DNA from: Enterococcus_D entomosocium
GTDB taxonomy: Bacteria > Bacillota > Bacilli > Lactobacillales > Enterococcaceae
Length of the DNA stretch: 64,000 nucleotides
Strand: one strand, 5' to 3'
Assembly (NCBI RefSeq): GCF_030441895.1
Contig: NZ_JARJAS010000002.1
Shown here in pieces: positions 9,336-17,933 of this stretch (the first letter of the stretch is position 1; the number at the start of each line of letters is the position of its first letter). The notes beneath the pieces were generated by a model, which searched no databases, had not been told where the DNA came from, and worked only from the letters and a program-made list of their open reading frames with translations. The position numbers were made by a program, and so were the translations under genes.

Positions 9336-9337
9336 GT

Positions 9338-10588
9338 TTATTCCTCCATCACTTTCATTATTTGCACGTTTTGCGTATTCGCGTATGCCTTGAGTGCTAC
9401 TGTTAGTTCCTTTTCACTGATTGGCTTCGTGATTCCAGCTATTCGTTGGCTTGCTTCATCAAATGCTGTGTGCTTTGATTCAAACCATTCTGGGAAAGAA
9501 GCTGCATTAAGGTCTTTACTTGAAAAGGAAACATAGTGTTGCACAGGAACTTCTTGTACCGAAGCCAATGCTGTTTCTTTTTCAAAGGTTAACAAAGGTT
9601 CAACGATCCCGAATGTTTTGTTTTTAGCCAATACCGTCAAATCGGCAACCACACTAGTGGCTGTCGGACGCGATCCAGCCCCTGGTCCATAAACCATCGA
9701 CTGATCAATTCCGTCGCTTTTGATAAAAATACCATTGAACTCATTTTGGATCGTCGCCAAGGCGTGGTTTTTTGGCACTAACACCGGCCCAACCGATACA
9801 GTAAGGGAACCGTCATCAGTCTTTTGAGCTGCGCCAATCAATTTCACTTCATAGCCAAAAGCTTGTGCCTGCTTAATATCTTCTACAGCTAATCCGCGAA
9901 TACCTTTTGTTGCAACATCAGCAACGTCGATTGTTTTCCCAAAAGCAAATTTGGTCAGGATCACCATTTTATAAGCCGCATCGATACCGTCAACATCATT
10001 GGTAGGATCTGATTCGGCAAAGCCTTTTGCTTGAGCTTGCGACAACGCATCTTCATAGGTCAGGCCATCTTCCGTCATTTTCGTCAACATGTAATTGGTC
10101 GTCCCATTGACGATACCAAAAATTCCTGTGATGGTATCAGGTAGATAGTGGGTGCTCAATGTGCGCAAAATCGGAATTCCTCCCCCCACACTGGCTTCAT
10201 AATAAAGAGAAACACCGGCTTTTTCAGCAATTGCCAGCAGTTCAGGTCCATGGGTGGCAATCAAATCTTTATTTGCCGTCACAACATGCTTTTTATTTTC
10301 TAAAGCAGCTGAAATAAACGCTTTTGCCGGATCGATCTTCCCGATCAATTCCACAATTACGTCGATGGTCTCATCTTCAAACAACTCATTTGCCTCATTC
10401 GTCAAAGCAAACCCATACTTAGCTGCTAACGCAGACTTATCCTCATAAGGCGAAGCTAATGCTTTCGTGATTTGCACACTGACTCCTGTGCGTGCCAGAA
10501 TGGCTTCTTTTTGCTCTGCCAACACTTGGCATACCCCGCTGCCAACAACACCCATTCCTAATAATCCAATGTTCAATTGCTTACCCAT
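9338..10588 (-). CDS. hom: Homoserine dehydrogenase
   Basis: An NAD(P)-dependent enzyme that reduces aspartate semialdehyde to homoserine, the branch point to threonine and methionine. The Rossmann loop LLGMGVVGSGV is at about residues 9-19. The catalytic-domain motif GIVNGTTNYML and the lysine-containing DVDGIDAAYK region are present. The last 70 or so residues look like an ACT regulatory domain, consistent with threonine feedback. 416 residues is typical. Start ATG 10588 follows a GGGGG ribosome site. A TAAAAT -10 lies about 50 bp upstream with only a weak -35. Confidence 0.95.
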   Translation of the reverse strand: MGKQLNIGLLGMGVVGSGVCQVLAEQKEAILARTGVSVQITKALASPYEDKSALAAKYGFALTNEANELFEDETIDVIVELIGKIDPAKAFISAALENKKHVVTANKDLIATHGPELLAIAEKAGVSLYYEASVGGGIPILRTLSTHYLPDTITGIFGIVNGTTNYMLTKMTEDGLTYEDALSQAQAKGFAESDPTNDVDGIDAAYKMVILTKFAFGKTIDVADVATKGIRGLAVEDIKQAQAFGYEVKLIGAAQKTDDGSLTVSVGPVLVPKNHALATIQNEFNGIFIKSDGIDQSMVYGPGAGSRPTATSVVADLTVLAKNKTFGIVEPLLTFEKETALASVQEVPVQHYVSFSSKDLNAASFPEWFESKHTAFDEASQRIAGITKPISEKELTVALKAYANTQNVQIMKVMEE

Positions 10589-10667
10589 AATGCCCCCTAA
10601 CTGAAAACGTTATTAAAAACCGTTCATCTAATTTTAATATTTCCACTAGCATACCAAAAACAATAAG

Positions 10668-10706
10668 AAAAAACTAGGACTTTTGAGAAATTCTCGCCCT
10701 AGTTTT
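10668..10706 (-). terminator. Intrinsic terminator overlapping the end of the CzrA-like gene
   Basis: On the minus strand AAAACTAGG pairs with CCTAGTTTT (9 bp) around a 19-nt loop, followed by a T-run. The left arm includes part of the stop codon of the upstream regulator gene, so the gene ends inside its own terminator. Confidence 0.82.
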
Positions 10707-10998
10707 AACGGTGATGGATATGTTCGAATGTTTTTTGCAAAATATCCACAACATGTTTGTCATCAAGACTATAAAGGATGGTTTTTCCTTGTCTTTCCGA
10801 CTTTACGATCCGATTATCTTTCAATAGTTTCAACTGATGAGAGACTGCTGATTGTTCCATATGTACTTGTTCCGCGATTGAAGTGACATTGCGTTCACCC
10901 TCTTGAAGGGACAACAAAATTTTTAATCTGGTCGGATCACTAAGCATCTTAAAAATCTGCGTTACTTGCTGAATTTCCTCTAATTTAGGCGGAGTCAT
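10705..10998 (-). CDS. ArsR/SmtB-family metal sensor, CzrA-like
   Basis: A 97-residue winged-helix repressor. The recognition helix region reads MEQSAVSHQLKLLKDNRIV. The C-terminal helix carries D-x-H followed ten residues later by H-x2-H (DKH ... HIHH), which is the alpha-5 zinc/cobalt site of CzrA. The alpha-3N CxC arsenic site is absent. It probably represses a zinc or cobalt efflux system and releases DNA when metal binds. The neighbours (hom and phosphoglucomutase) are not metal genes, so its target lies elsewhere. It has its own good promoter and its own terminator. Confidence 0.85.
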   Translation of the reverse strand: MTPPKLEEIQQVTQIFKMLSDPTRLKILLSLQEGERNVTSIAEQVHMEQSAVSHQLKLLKDNRIVKSERQGKTILYSLDDKHVVDILQKTFEHIHHR

Positions 10999-11028
10999 CG
11001 CGCCACATCCTCTCTTATTTCCTTTTGC

Positions 11029-11057
11029 ATTTTAGCCCTTGATAGACGGCTTGTCAA
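11029..11057 (-). promoter_or_regulatory. Promoter of the CzrA-like gene
   Basis: Minus strand TTGACA (11052-11057) and TAAAAT (11029-11034) with a 17-bp spacer, about 30 bp before the start codon. I see no clear long palindrome for autoregulation here. Confidence 0.82.
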
Positions 11058-11131
11058 TCAGCGGCCGCCAAACAAGGAGAAGTAATTAAATAAAAGACAA
11101 GAATAGATCCAAGTGTCAGAAAATTCCCTTT

Positions 11132-11181
11132 AGAAGCTTAGGTCCCTCAACAACTGTTCGTTGAGGGAAACAAATGCTTCT
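11132..11181. other. Nested hairpin of unknown role
   Basis: A 9-bp perfect inner stem (TCCCTCAAC at 11143-11151 with GTTGAGGGA at 11160-11168) lies inside an outer pair AGAAGC/GCTTCT. On the plus strand it is followed by a T-run, although no plus-strand gene precedes it. It may be a terminator of pgm read on the other strand, or belong to a small RNA. The rest of the 10999-11245 gap holds only the regulator's promoter. Confidence 0.45.
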
Positions 11182-11245
11182 TTTTCTACCACTCGGATCA
11201 TTCAGTCAAATTGCAATTTTTTGATTATGAAGGCAGCAGATGACT

Positions 11246-12973
11246 TTATTCACCTGTGATTTCTTCAATCGCTGCTTGCAGATCAGCAATTTTTTGTTCT
11301 GCTGCTTCTGCCGTTTCGCCTTTTACACCAATATAAAACTTGATTTTCGGTTCGGTCCCAGAAGGACGAACCGCAATCCAGCTTTCATCTTCCAAGGTGT
11401 ATTTCAAAACATCAGAAGGCGGTGTGGTCATTTTTTGTTGGTGACCATCTAAGCCCACACGAGTCAACAGTTTAAAGTCTTCTGTTTGTACGACAGGGGT
11501 TCCTGCGAAGACAGAAGGTGCTTTTTCACGGAAAGTCTTCATCAAGGCAGCAATCTTAGTTGCCCCTTCCATGCCGCTCATCGTTACAGAAATCGTTTTT
11601 TCTGCATAATAACCGTACTCTTCAAAAATATCTTGCAGACCGTCATACAATGTTTTGTTTGATTGTTTGTAAAAAGCAGCCACTTCTGCTAATAAAACGA
11701 GCGCTTGGATCGCGTCCTTGTCCCGTACGAATGGTTTTACTAAGTAGCCATAGCTTTCTTCAAAGCCAAACATAAAGGTTTGAGAATGGTCTTTTTCAAA
11801 TTGTTGGATTTTTTCGGCAATAAATTTAAAGCCGGTCAATACATTGATCATATCCACATCGTAGGATTTAGCGATCGCTGTTGGCAATTCACTAGAAACG
11901 ATCGATTTTAAGACTGCTGCATTTTCTGGCAATGTCCCAGCTGTTTTATGGGCTTCTAAAATGTAACGGATCATCAATGCGCCTAACTGATTACCTGTCA
12001 ACACTTGGTAGTTGCCATCTGGCATTCTTACTGCAGCTCCTAAGCGATCGGCATCTGGATCTGTTGCGATCAACAGGTCAGCACCTTCTTTTTCTCCTAA
12101 AGCAATCGCATATTCAAAGGCAGAGTGCTCTTCTGGATTCGGTGATTTTACTGTACTGAAATTTGGATCAGCAACCGCTTGAGAAGGTTCAATAATGAAT
12201 TGTTGGAAACCAGCTTGTTTCAACGATTTCTCCCCAAGCATCCGCCCTGTTCCGTGAAGTGGTGTATAGACAAGTTTCAAATCTTTGCCCACCGTATCGA
12301 TCAATTCTTGATCGATCGTGACTTCTTTGATCTCTTTCAGATAGGCAGTATCGATTTCTTCGCCAATAATAGAGATCAAGCCGCTGTTTTTGGCTTCTTC
12401 TTCACTTAAAACAGGGATCTCTAACGGATTTTCAATTTCCCGAACGAATTTTGTCAATGCATCCGCATCTGCTGGTGGCATTTGTCCACCATCTTCCCCA
12501 TATACTTTGTAGCCATTGTATTCGGCTGGATTGTGAGAAGCTGTGATCATGATTCCAGTAAAGGTTTTTAAGTAACGCACAGCAAAAGATAATTCTGGCG
12601 TCGGACGTAAGCTTTCAAAGACGAAGGCTGGAATATCGTGTTTTGCCAATGTTTTTGCCGCTTCCATCGCGAACTCAGGTGAAAAATGACGGGAATCATA
12701 GGCGATCGCTACGCCACGACGTCTTGTTTCAGGATCTTGTGTATCCATAAAGCGAGCCAATCCTTCGGTTGCTTGACGAATCGTATAAATATTCATCCGA
12801 TTGATACCAGGTCCTAAAATTCCTCGCATACCGGCAGTTCCAAATTCCAAAGGCATATAAAAAGCGTCTTCTAACATCGCAGGATCTGCTTCTAATGCGG
12901 TCAATTGTTCTTTTAATTGTGGATCTAAGTGTTCACTGTTTTTCCATTGATTAAATGTTTGTTCCCATGCCAT
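11246..12973 (-). CDS. pgm: Phosphoglucomutase (alpha-D-phosphohexomutase family)
   Basis: Interconverts glucose-1-phosphate and glucose-6-phosphate, so it supplies UDP-glucose synthesis together with galU at the other end of the window. The phosphoserine loop reads MITASHNPAEYNGYK. The magnesium loop is ATDPDADRLG, the sugar-binding loop contains GFEESYGYL, and the C-terminal phosphate-binding loop is RPSGTEPKIKFY. 575 residues matches the PgcA-like Firmicute type. The start ATG 12973 has a GGAGAGG site. It is a single-gene unit with its own promoter. Confidence 0.93.
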   Translation of the reverse strand: MAWEQTFNQWKNSEHLDPQLKEQLTALEADPAMLEDAFYMPLEFGTAGMRGILGPGINRMNIYTIRQATEGLARFMDTQDPETRRRGVAIAYDSRHFSPEFAMEAAKTLAKHDIPAFVFESLRPTPELSFAVRYLKTFTGIMITASHNPAEYNGYKVYGEDGGQMPPADADALTKFVREIENPLEIPVLSEEEAKNSGLISIIGEEIDTAYLKEIKEVTIDQELIDTVGKDLKLVYTPLHGTGRMLGEKSLKQAGFQQFIIEPSQAVADPNFSTVKSPNPEEHSAFEYAIALGEKEGADLLIATDPDADRLGAAVRMPDGNYQVLTGNQLGALMIRYILEAHKTAGTLPENAAVLKSIVSSELPTAIAKSYDVDMINVLTGFKFIAEKIQQFEKDHSQTFMFGFEESYGYLVKPFVRDKDAIQALVLLAEVAAFYKQSNKTLYDGLQDIFEEYGYYAEKTISVTMSGMEGATKIAALMKTFREKAPSVFAGTPVVQTEDFKLLTRVGLDGHQQKMTTPPSDVLKYTLEDESWIAVRPSGTEPKIKFYIGVKGETAEAAEQKIADLQAAIEEITGE

Positions 12974-13013
12974 AAAATAACCTCTCCTTTTTCCGTTAAA
13001 ATGCTCTAAAATT

Positions 13014-13041
13014 AGTATAACACTACTTACAGATTTCTCAA
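13014..13041 (-). promoter_or_regulatory. Promoter of the phosphoglucomutase gene
   Basis: Minus strand TTGAGA (13036-13041) and TATACT (13014-13019) with a 16-bp spacer, about 40 bp before the start codon. Confidence 0.75.
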
Positions 13042-13056
13042 AGAATAACCAAACGA

Positions 13057-13109
13057 AAAATAAAAACAGCTGCTATCAAAAGTGATTGACACTTTAAAAA
13101 TAACAGCTG
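13057..13109 (-). terminator. Intrinsic terminator after trxB
   Basis: The minus strand has an outer stem AGCTG/CAGCT extended by TAT/ATA and an inner AAAGTG/CACTTT stem. TTTTTATTTTT follows. It starts about 12 bp after the trxB stop. Confidence 0.8.
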
Positions 13110-13120
13110 ATTCCATTAAA

Positions 13121-14053
13121 CTATTTCGTTAATTGAGCATCCTTTTGTGTTTCAATAAAATCAAACACTTGTTGACCAGCAATACTGCCATCGCCGACTG
13201 CCGTCGTGATTTGACGCAAGCCTTTTTCACGAACATCGCCAACCGCGTAAACACCAGGAATTGAAGTTTCCATCTGCTCATTGGTTAAAATCCAGCCAGC
13301 ATCATTCGTGATACCGCTGGCTTTGAATGGTTCTGTCAACGGATCTAAACCAACATAGATAAAGACACCGCCAGCAGCTTCTTCTGTCACTTCATCCGTT
13401 TTTACGTTTCTGATTTGCACGCCAGTCACGACCATCTCATTGCCTTTGATTTCTTCAACAACAGAATCCCAAATAAAAGAGATTTTCTCGTTGGCAAATG
13501 CGCGATCTTGAATGATTTTTTGTGCTCGTAATTCGTCACGACGGTGAACGATCGTTACTTCGGAAGCAAATTGTGTTAAGTAGATAGCTTCTTCGACTGC
13601 CGAGTCGCCTCCGCCAACAACAATCAAGCGTTTGTTACGGAAAAAGGCACCGTCACAAACCGCACAGTATGAAACACCGCGTCCCGCGAATTCTTCTTCG
13701 CCTTTGACGCCTAACTTTCTATGTACGCATCCTGTGGCAATGATGATTGTTTTCCCTTGATAGGTTTTGTCTTCGGTGGCAACTTCTTTGAATTCACCTT
13801 GATCCGTGATGCTCTGAACGATCCCATAGGCATTTTCAACACCAAATTTAATGGCACCTTCATACATTTTAAATGCTAATTCAGGGCCTAAGATTGATTC
13901 GTATCCTGGGTAGTTTTCAACTTCAGCCGTATTGTTCATTTGACCGCCAGGTGCGCCTCGTTCAATCATTAGTACTGATAAATTCGATCTTGACGCATAA
14001 AGCGCTGCTGTCATCCCCGCAGGGCCTGCGCCGATGATAATTACATCATACAT
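13121..14053 (-). CDS. trxB: Thioredoxin reductase
   Basis: A FAD/NADPH disulfide reductase that keeps thioredoxin reduced in the cytoplasm. The FAD-binding motif IIIGAGPAGMTAALYASR is at the N-terminus. The redox-active pair is CAVC within SYCAVCDGAFF, and the NADPH motif is VVGGGDSAVEEA. The second FAD motif ends in YAVGDVRE. I start at ATG 14053 (310 residues) with GGAGGG upstream. The frame is open for another 19 codons upstream, but these lack a site and family similarity. A TTGAAA/TAAAGT pair with 17-bp spacing lies upstream as a possible promoter. Confidence 0.96.
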   Translation of the reverse strand: MYDVIIIGAGPAGMTAALYASRSNLSVLMIERGAPGGQMNNTAEVENYPGYESILGPELAFKMYEGAIKFGVENAYGIVQSITDQGEFKEVATEDKTYQGKTIIIATGCVHRKLGVKGEEEFAGRGVSYCAVCDGAFFRNKRLIVVGGGDSAVEEAIYLTQFASEVTIVHRRDELRAQKIIQDRAFANEKISFIWDSVVEEIKGNEMVVTGVQIRNVKTDEVTEEAAGGVFIYVGLDPLTEPFKASGITNDAGWILTNEQMETSIPGVYAVGDVREKGLRQITTAVGDGSIAGQQVFDFIETQKDAQLTK

Positions 14054-14185
14054 ATATTTCCCTCCAATTTGGACTACCCATACTTTACTTTCAAAAGCAA
14101 ATTCTTTCAACTCATCTGCTTACAAAAAATAATAAGATATTCCTGCTTTTACTTTTGAAAATTACATTGACTTTCTTTTCAATTT

Positions 14186-14214
14186 TTGTAAAATTTTCAC
14201 GATACGTCTATTAT
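14186..14214 (+). promoter_or_regulatory. Probable promoter of the MATE gene
   Basis: TTGTAA (14186-14191) and TATTAT (14209-14214) with a 17-bp spacer, 24 bp before the proposed TTG start. Confidence 0.65.
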
Positions 14215-14238
14215 ATAGAAAATAAGGAGTCCTTACAA

Positions 14239-15624
14239 TTGAATAAGAAAAAACTTTTAGGAAAATCAGACCGTGAACTGCTTTTCCTCAGCTGGCCGAT
14301 TTTTGTTGAGCTATTTTTGCGGGTCGTTATTGGGAATGTCAACGTTTGGATGATTTCTCATTACTCCGAGCCAGCAGTAGCGGCCGTCAGTGCTGCCAAT
14401 CAACTATTGAATTTAACGGTCTTTATTTACGGTTTCATCACCGTGGGTACTCAGATCATTATCGCACAATTGATTGGTGCGAAAAAACGCGACCAGATAC
14501 CGAAAGTCATCAATACCGCTCTTTTTGGCTCATTGTTCATCGGGATTTTGATCAGCTTAATGTTCCTTTTCGGCTCAACCTATCTCCTTCGTTTCATGGG
14601 ATTGGATGCTGAATTAGTTGCTTTAGGTCATGGATACTTACAAGTGTATGGGGGAAGTCTGTTCCTTTCATCGATCACGGCGGTCATAATTGCTGTCATG
14701 CGTAGCCACAGTTTCACAAAACCTGCGTTATTGGTGCCGATGTTTGCTAGTATCCTAGCCGTCATTGGGAATTACTTTGTCTTATATAGCCCCTTTGGTT
14801 TACCGAATTTTGGTGTGACCGGATTGGCATTTTCTAGCGTCTTTGGTAATTCGATTGGTTTAATAATTGCCGCAATGTTGCTGAAGAAGCATGTGAATTT
14901 TTCTGTTTTATCTGCCCGTTTCTCGAATGTCTCTTGGGGTGTGATGAAAAACATTTTGACTTACGGATTGCCTTCTTCTGGCGAGTCTCTTTCCTATCAA
15001 GGAGCGCAAGTCGTAGTGACGATGATCGTGGCTCAACTTGGTGCCAGCGTCTTGATTGCAAAATCTTACGTAACAGCTATCACCCAATTTGTTTATTTGA
15101 TTGCCTCCGCATTGAGTCAAGGGAATCAAATCATGATTGGCCGCAATGTCGGTGCTGGAGAATACGATCGCGCGCATCAGCGAGGCATGCGCACGATGGT
15201 GATCGGGATCATTGCCTCGGTAACGATCTGTTTATTGACTTACTTGTTTATTGAGCCAATCATGGGAATCTTTACCACCAACGCGGAAGTGATCGAGATT
15301 GCCAAAGGTGTCTTTTTGGTAGAGATCGTTTTAGAAACGGCGCGTGCAGTCAATATGATCCTTGTGGGTTCCTTAAATGCAAGTGGCGATGTGAAGTTCC
15401 CATTGATCTGTAGTCTAGTTGTTCTATGGGTCATCAGCTTACCGTTTTCCTATTCACTGGCGATCGTCTTTAAATTCGGCTTGATCGGCGTTTGGATCGC
15501 TTATGCCATTGACGAAGCATTGCGCAGCGTCTTAATGATTTATCGTTGGCACTCCGGTGTATGGAAAACTAAATCTGTCGTTCATCCACAAGAAACAGAA
15601 CCCGAAGTATTGCCAGAAGCATAA
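14239..15624 (+). CDS. MATE family efflux transporter
   Basis: A multidrug and toxin extrusion transporter that exports cationic compounds with sodium or proton exchange. About twelve membrane helices are visible in two similar halves, with polar loops such as AQLIGAKKRDQIPK and MIGRNVGAGEYDRAHQR at matching places in each half, as expected for MATE. The best start is TTG 14239 because GGAG lies 9 nt upstream; this gives 461 residues. The open frame runs back to 14155 through sequence that holds the promoter. The substrate cannot be told. A strong terminator follows. Confidence 0.88.
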   Translation: MNKKKLLGKSDRELLFLSWPIFVELFLRVVIGNVNVWMISHYSEPAVAAVSAANQLLNLTVFIYGFITVGTQIIIAQLIGAKKRDQIPKVINTALFGSLFIGILISLMFLFGSTYLLRFMGLDAELVALGHGYLQVYGGSLFLSSITAVIIAVMRSHSFTKPALLVPMFASILAVIGNYFVLYSPFGLPNFGVTGLAFSSVFGNSIGLIIAAMLLKKHVNFSVLSARFSNVSWGVMKNILTYGLPSSGESLSYQGAQVVVTMIVAQLGASVLIAKSYVTAITQFVYLIASALSQGNQIMIGRNVGAGEYDRAHQRGMRTMVIGIIASVTICLLTYLFIEPIMGIFTTNAEVIEIAKGVFLVEIVLETARAVNMILVGSLNASGDVKFPLICSLVVLWVISLPFSYSLAIVFKFGLIGVWIAYAIDEALRSVLMIYRWHSGVWKTKSVVHPQETEPEVLPEA

Positions 15625-15627
15625 TTA

Positions 15628-15663
15628 AAGTCCAGCGGTCTCGGTGACTGCTGGACTTTTTTG
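15628..15663 (+). terminator. Intrinsic terminator after the MATE gene
   Basis: A stem of about 13 bp (AAGTCCAGCGGTC with GACTGCTGGACTT, one G-U) is followed by six T residues. Confidence 0.92.
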
Positions 15664-15777
15664 TTTTCCATAAAAAATAAAATGCGCCAAGAAGTTTGCT
15701 TGGTTTTTTTGAAGACTTTGCTCTATACTTGTCTCAGAAGCTATCGACTACGATTTACATTAAAAGGAGCGTTTGCT

Positions 15778-16248
15778 ATGTCAATCTTTGACTACCAAGC
15801 AACATTGGAAAATGGCGAAACTTATTCGCTAGCAAAATACGAAGGTCAACCGCTAGTGATCGTCAATACAGCTACGAAGTGTGGTTTGAGCCCGCAGTTC
15901 AAAGAATTACAAGGTCTTTATGAAACTTATAAAGACCAAGGATTGGTCGTTTTAGGGTTTCCTTCTGATCAGTTCAAACAAGAAGTCGGGTCAGCCGAAG
16001 AAGCCGCAGCCGCTTGCCGAACCACCTATGGTGTCGACTTTCCGATGCACAAGTTAACAGTGATCAATGGAAAAGACGCGGATCCCTTGTTTCGCTATTT
16101 GGAAGAAGAAGCACCTGGCACGCTAGGAAAAGCCATTAAATGGAATTTCACGAAATTCTTGGTGGATCGCCAAGGTAAAGTCGTTGAGCGTTTCGCTCCC
16201 CAGACAAATCCTCAAAAAATGATTCCAGAAATTGAAAAAGTTCTTTAA
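15778..16248 (+). CDS. Glutathione peroxidase family (thiol peroxidase)
   Basis: A thiol-dependent peroxidase of the GPx/BsaA type that reduces hydroperoxides, probably with thioredoxin as donor. The peroxidatic cysteine is in NTATKCGLSPQ near residue 36. The glutamine of the catalytic tetrad is in PSDQF, and the Trp-Asn pair is in KWNFTKFLV. The usual PCNQF motif has serine in place of cysteine here. 156 residues from ATG 15778 (AAAGGAG site) is normal. It is monocistronic; a TATACT-like -10 lies about 50 bp upstream. Confidence 0.9.
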   Translation: MSIFDYQATLENGETYSLAKYEGQPLVIVNTATKCGLSPQFKELQGLYETYKDQGLVVLGFPSDQFKQEVGSAEEAAAACRTTYGVDFPMHKLTVINGKDADPLFRYLEEEAPGTLGKAIKWNFTKFLVDRQGKVVERFAPQTNPQKMIPEIEKVL

Positions 16249-16257
16249 AAAACAGAG

Positions 16258-16306
16258 AAAGGCGATTTTGAGGACAAAACATGTCATCCTTAAGGTCACC
16301 TTTTTG
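16258..16306 (+). terminator. Intrinsic terminator after the GPx gene
   Basis: An imperfect long stem (AAAGGCGA... with ...TCACCTTT, including G-U pairs) is followed by TTTTT. Between it and 16420 I see nothing further. Confidence 0.65.
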
Positions 16307-16419
16307 TGATTGCTACAACATAAACATTATACAACAATCACATTGGCGCTTGTCAAAATATCTGAATGTCTATTTCTTCTTAAAGAAACCATTCGTTACA
16401 AAGATTTCAAAAAGACTTT

Positions 16420-16469
16420 AAAAAAACTGCAGTTGATCCCCTTTGATTTCTCAACGAGATCAACTGCAG
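16420..16469 (-). terminator. Intrinsic terminator of the celF-bglA operon
   Basis: On the minus strand a perfect 12-bp stem CTGCAGTTGATC/GATCAACTGCAG encloses a 19-nt loop and is followed by seven T residues. Confidence 0.93.
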
Positions 16470-16479
16470 CTTCTTTTGA

Positions 16480-17913
16480 TTAGTTATTCGATAAATCTTC
16501 ACCATTTGAAGCAATCACTTGTTTGTACCAATCAAATGATTTTTTCTTTGTTCGTTTCAAGGTGCCGTTTCCTTCATTGTCACGGTCCACATAAATGAAA
16601 CCATAGCGTTTTTTCATTTCACCTGTTCCAGCTGAAACTAAATCGATACAACCCCAAGTCGTGTAACCCAATAAGTCGACACCATCTTGTTCAACCGCAT
16701 CTTTCATTGCTTGGATATGCTCTGCCAAATATTGGATGCGGTAATCATCTTCCACATAGCCATCTGCATCTGGTGTATCCACAGCGCCTAGACCATTTTC
16801 AACGATAAACAATGGTTTTTGGTAACGGTCATAAATGTCATTCATTGTAATCCGCAAACCAAGTGGATCAATTTGCCAACCCCACTCACTTGCTTCCAAG
16901 TATGGGTTTTTCACAGAGGCAAAAATATTGCCAGCCGTTTGTTCTAACAATTCAGCGTCCGTTGTTGATACGCGTGAAGAATAGTAAGAGAAAGAAATAA
17001 AGTCTACGGTGTGAGCTTTCAACAGCTCAAGGTCGCCTTCTTCCATTTTGATTTCGATCCCATTGCGTTCCATTTCTTTCAGCGCATATTGTGGATATTC
17101 CCCACGTGATTGAACATCAATAAAGAAATAGTTTTCGCGATCTGCTTTGCGTGATTCCCAGACATCTTCTGGTTTGCTTGTATATGGATAGTACGCGCCA
17201 GCAGCCAGCATACAACCTACTTTGTTTTCAGGATCAACTTCGTGAGCGATTTTCGTTGCGATTGCGGATGCCAACAACTCGTGGTGAGCCGCTTGATATT
17301 TCACTTGCTCAACGTTATCGCCTTCTTCAAAATAAAGTCCCGCTCCCATAAATGGCGCATGTAGAATCATGTTGATTTCGTTGAAGGTCAACCAGTATTT
17401 TACTAATCCTTTGTAGCGGTTGAAAATCACGTTACACAAGTTTTCATAGAATCCGACTAATTCACGAGAACGCCATGCTCCGTATTTTTCAACTAAATGC
17501 ATTGGGCAATCAAAGTGAGTGATCGTTACTAATGGTTCGATCCCATATTTGTGGCATTCTTTGAAAAGATCTTCATAGAACTTCAAGCCGTCTTCATTTG
17601 GTTCTGTTTCATCCCCTTTAGGGAAAATCCGACTCCAAGCGATCGACAAACGGTAGGTTTTAAAGCCCATTTCGCCAAATAGCGCGATGTCTTCTTTGTA
17701 GCGATGATACATATCGATCGCTTCTTTTGCTGGGTAGAAATGTTCGTCATCAAAATCGAACATTTTCATTTGACCAGTAATGACTGGAAAACGATCTTTG
17801 CCGATCGGTACCACGTCAACGTTTGCCAAGCCGCGTCCGCCTTCTTGGTAGCCTCCTTCACATTGATTGGCAGCTGTTGCGCCGCCCCATAAAAAGTCTT
17901 TTCTAAATGCCAT
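16480..17913 (-). CDS. 6-phospho-beta-glucosidase, GH1 family
   Basis: Hydrolyses phosphorylated beta-glucosides imported by a PTS, such as cellobiose-6P, salicin-6P or arbutin-6P. The N-terminal family motif is FLWGGATAANQCEG. The acid/base glutamate is in TFNEIN near residue 180 and the nucleophile in FIVENGLG near residue 375. The C-terminal region KKRYGFIYVDRDNEG is typical of phospho-specific members. 477 residues is normal. It follows the GH4 gene by 20 bp on the same strand, so two unrelated phospho-glucosidase folds share an operon. The exact substrate is not readable. Confidence 0.93.
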   Translation of the reverse strand: MAFRKDFLWGGATAANQCEGGYQEGGRGLANVDVVPIGKDRFPVITGQMKMFDFDDEHFYPAKEAIDMYHRYKEDIALFGEMGFKTYRLSIAWSRIFPKGDETEPNEDGLKFYEDLFKECHKYGIEPLVTITHFDCPMHLVEKYGAWRSRELVGFYENLCNVIFNRYKGLVKYWLTFNEINMILHAPFMGAGLYFEEGDNVEQVKYQAAHHELLASAIATKIAHEVDPENKVGCMLAAGAYYPYTSKPEDVWESRKADRENYFFIDVQSRGEYPQYALKEMERNGIEIKMEEGDLELLKAHTVDFISFSYYSSRVSTTDAELLEQTAGNIFASVKNPYLEASEWGWQIDPLGLRITMNDIYDRYQKPLFIVENGLGAVDTPDADGYVEDDYRIQYLAEHIQAMKDAVEQDGVDLLGYTTWGCIDLVSAGTGEMKKRYGFIYVDRDNEGNGTLKRTKKKSFDWYKQVIASNGEDLSNN

Positions 17914-17933
17914 GTTTCTTTCCTACTTTCTCT

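Noticed and set aside
10589..10667. Possible threonine attenuator or T-box before hom
   Set aside because: The gap is short, without a leader peptide rich in Thr codons or a T-box motif; only a weak promoter is visible.
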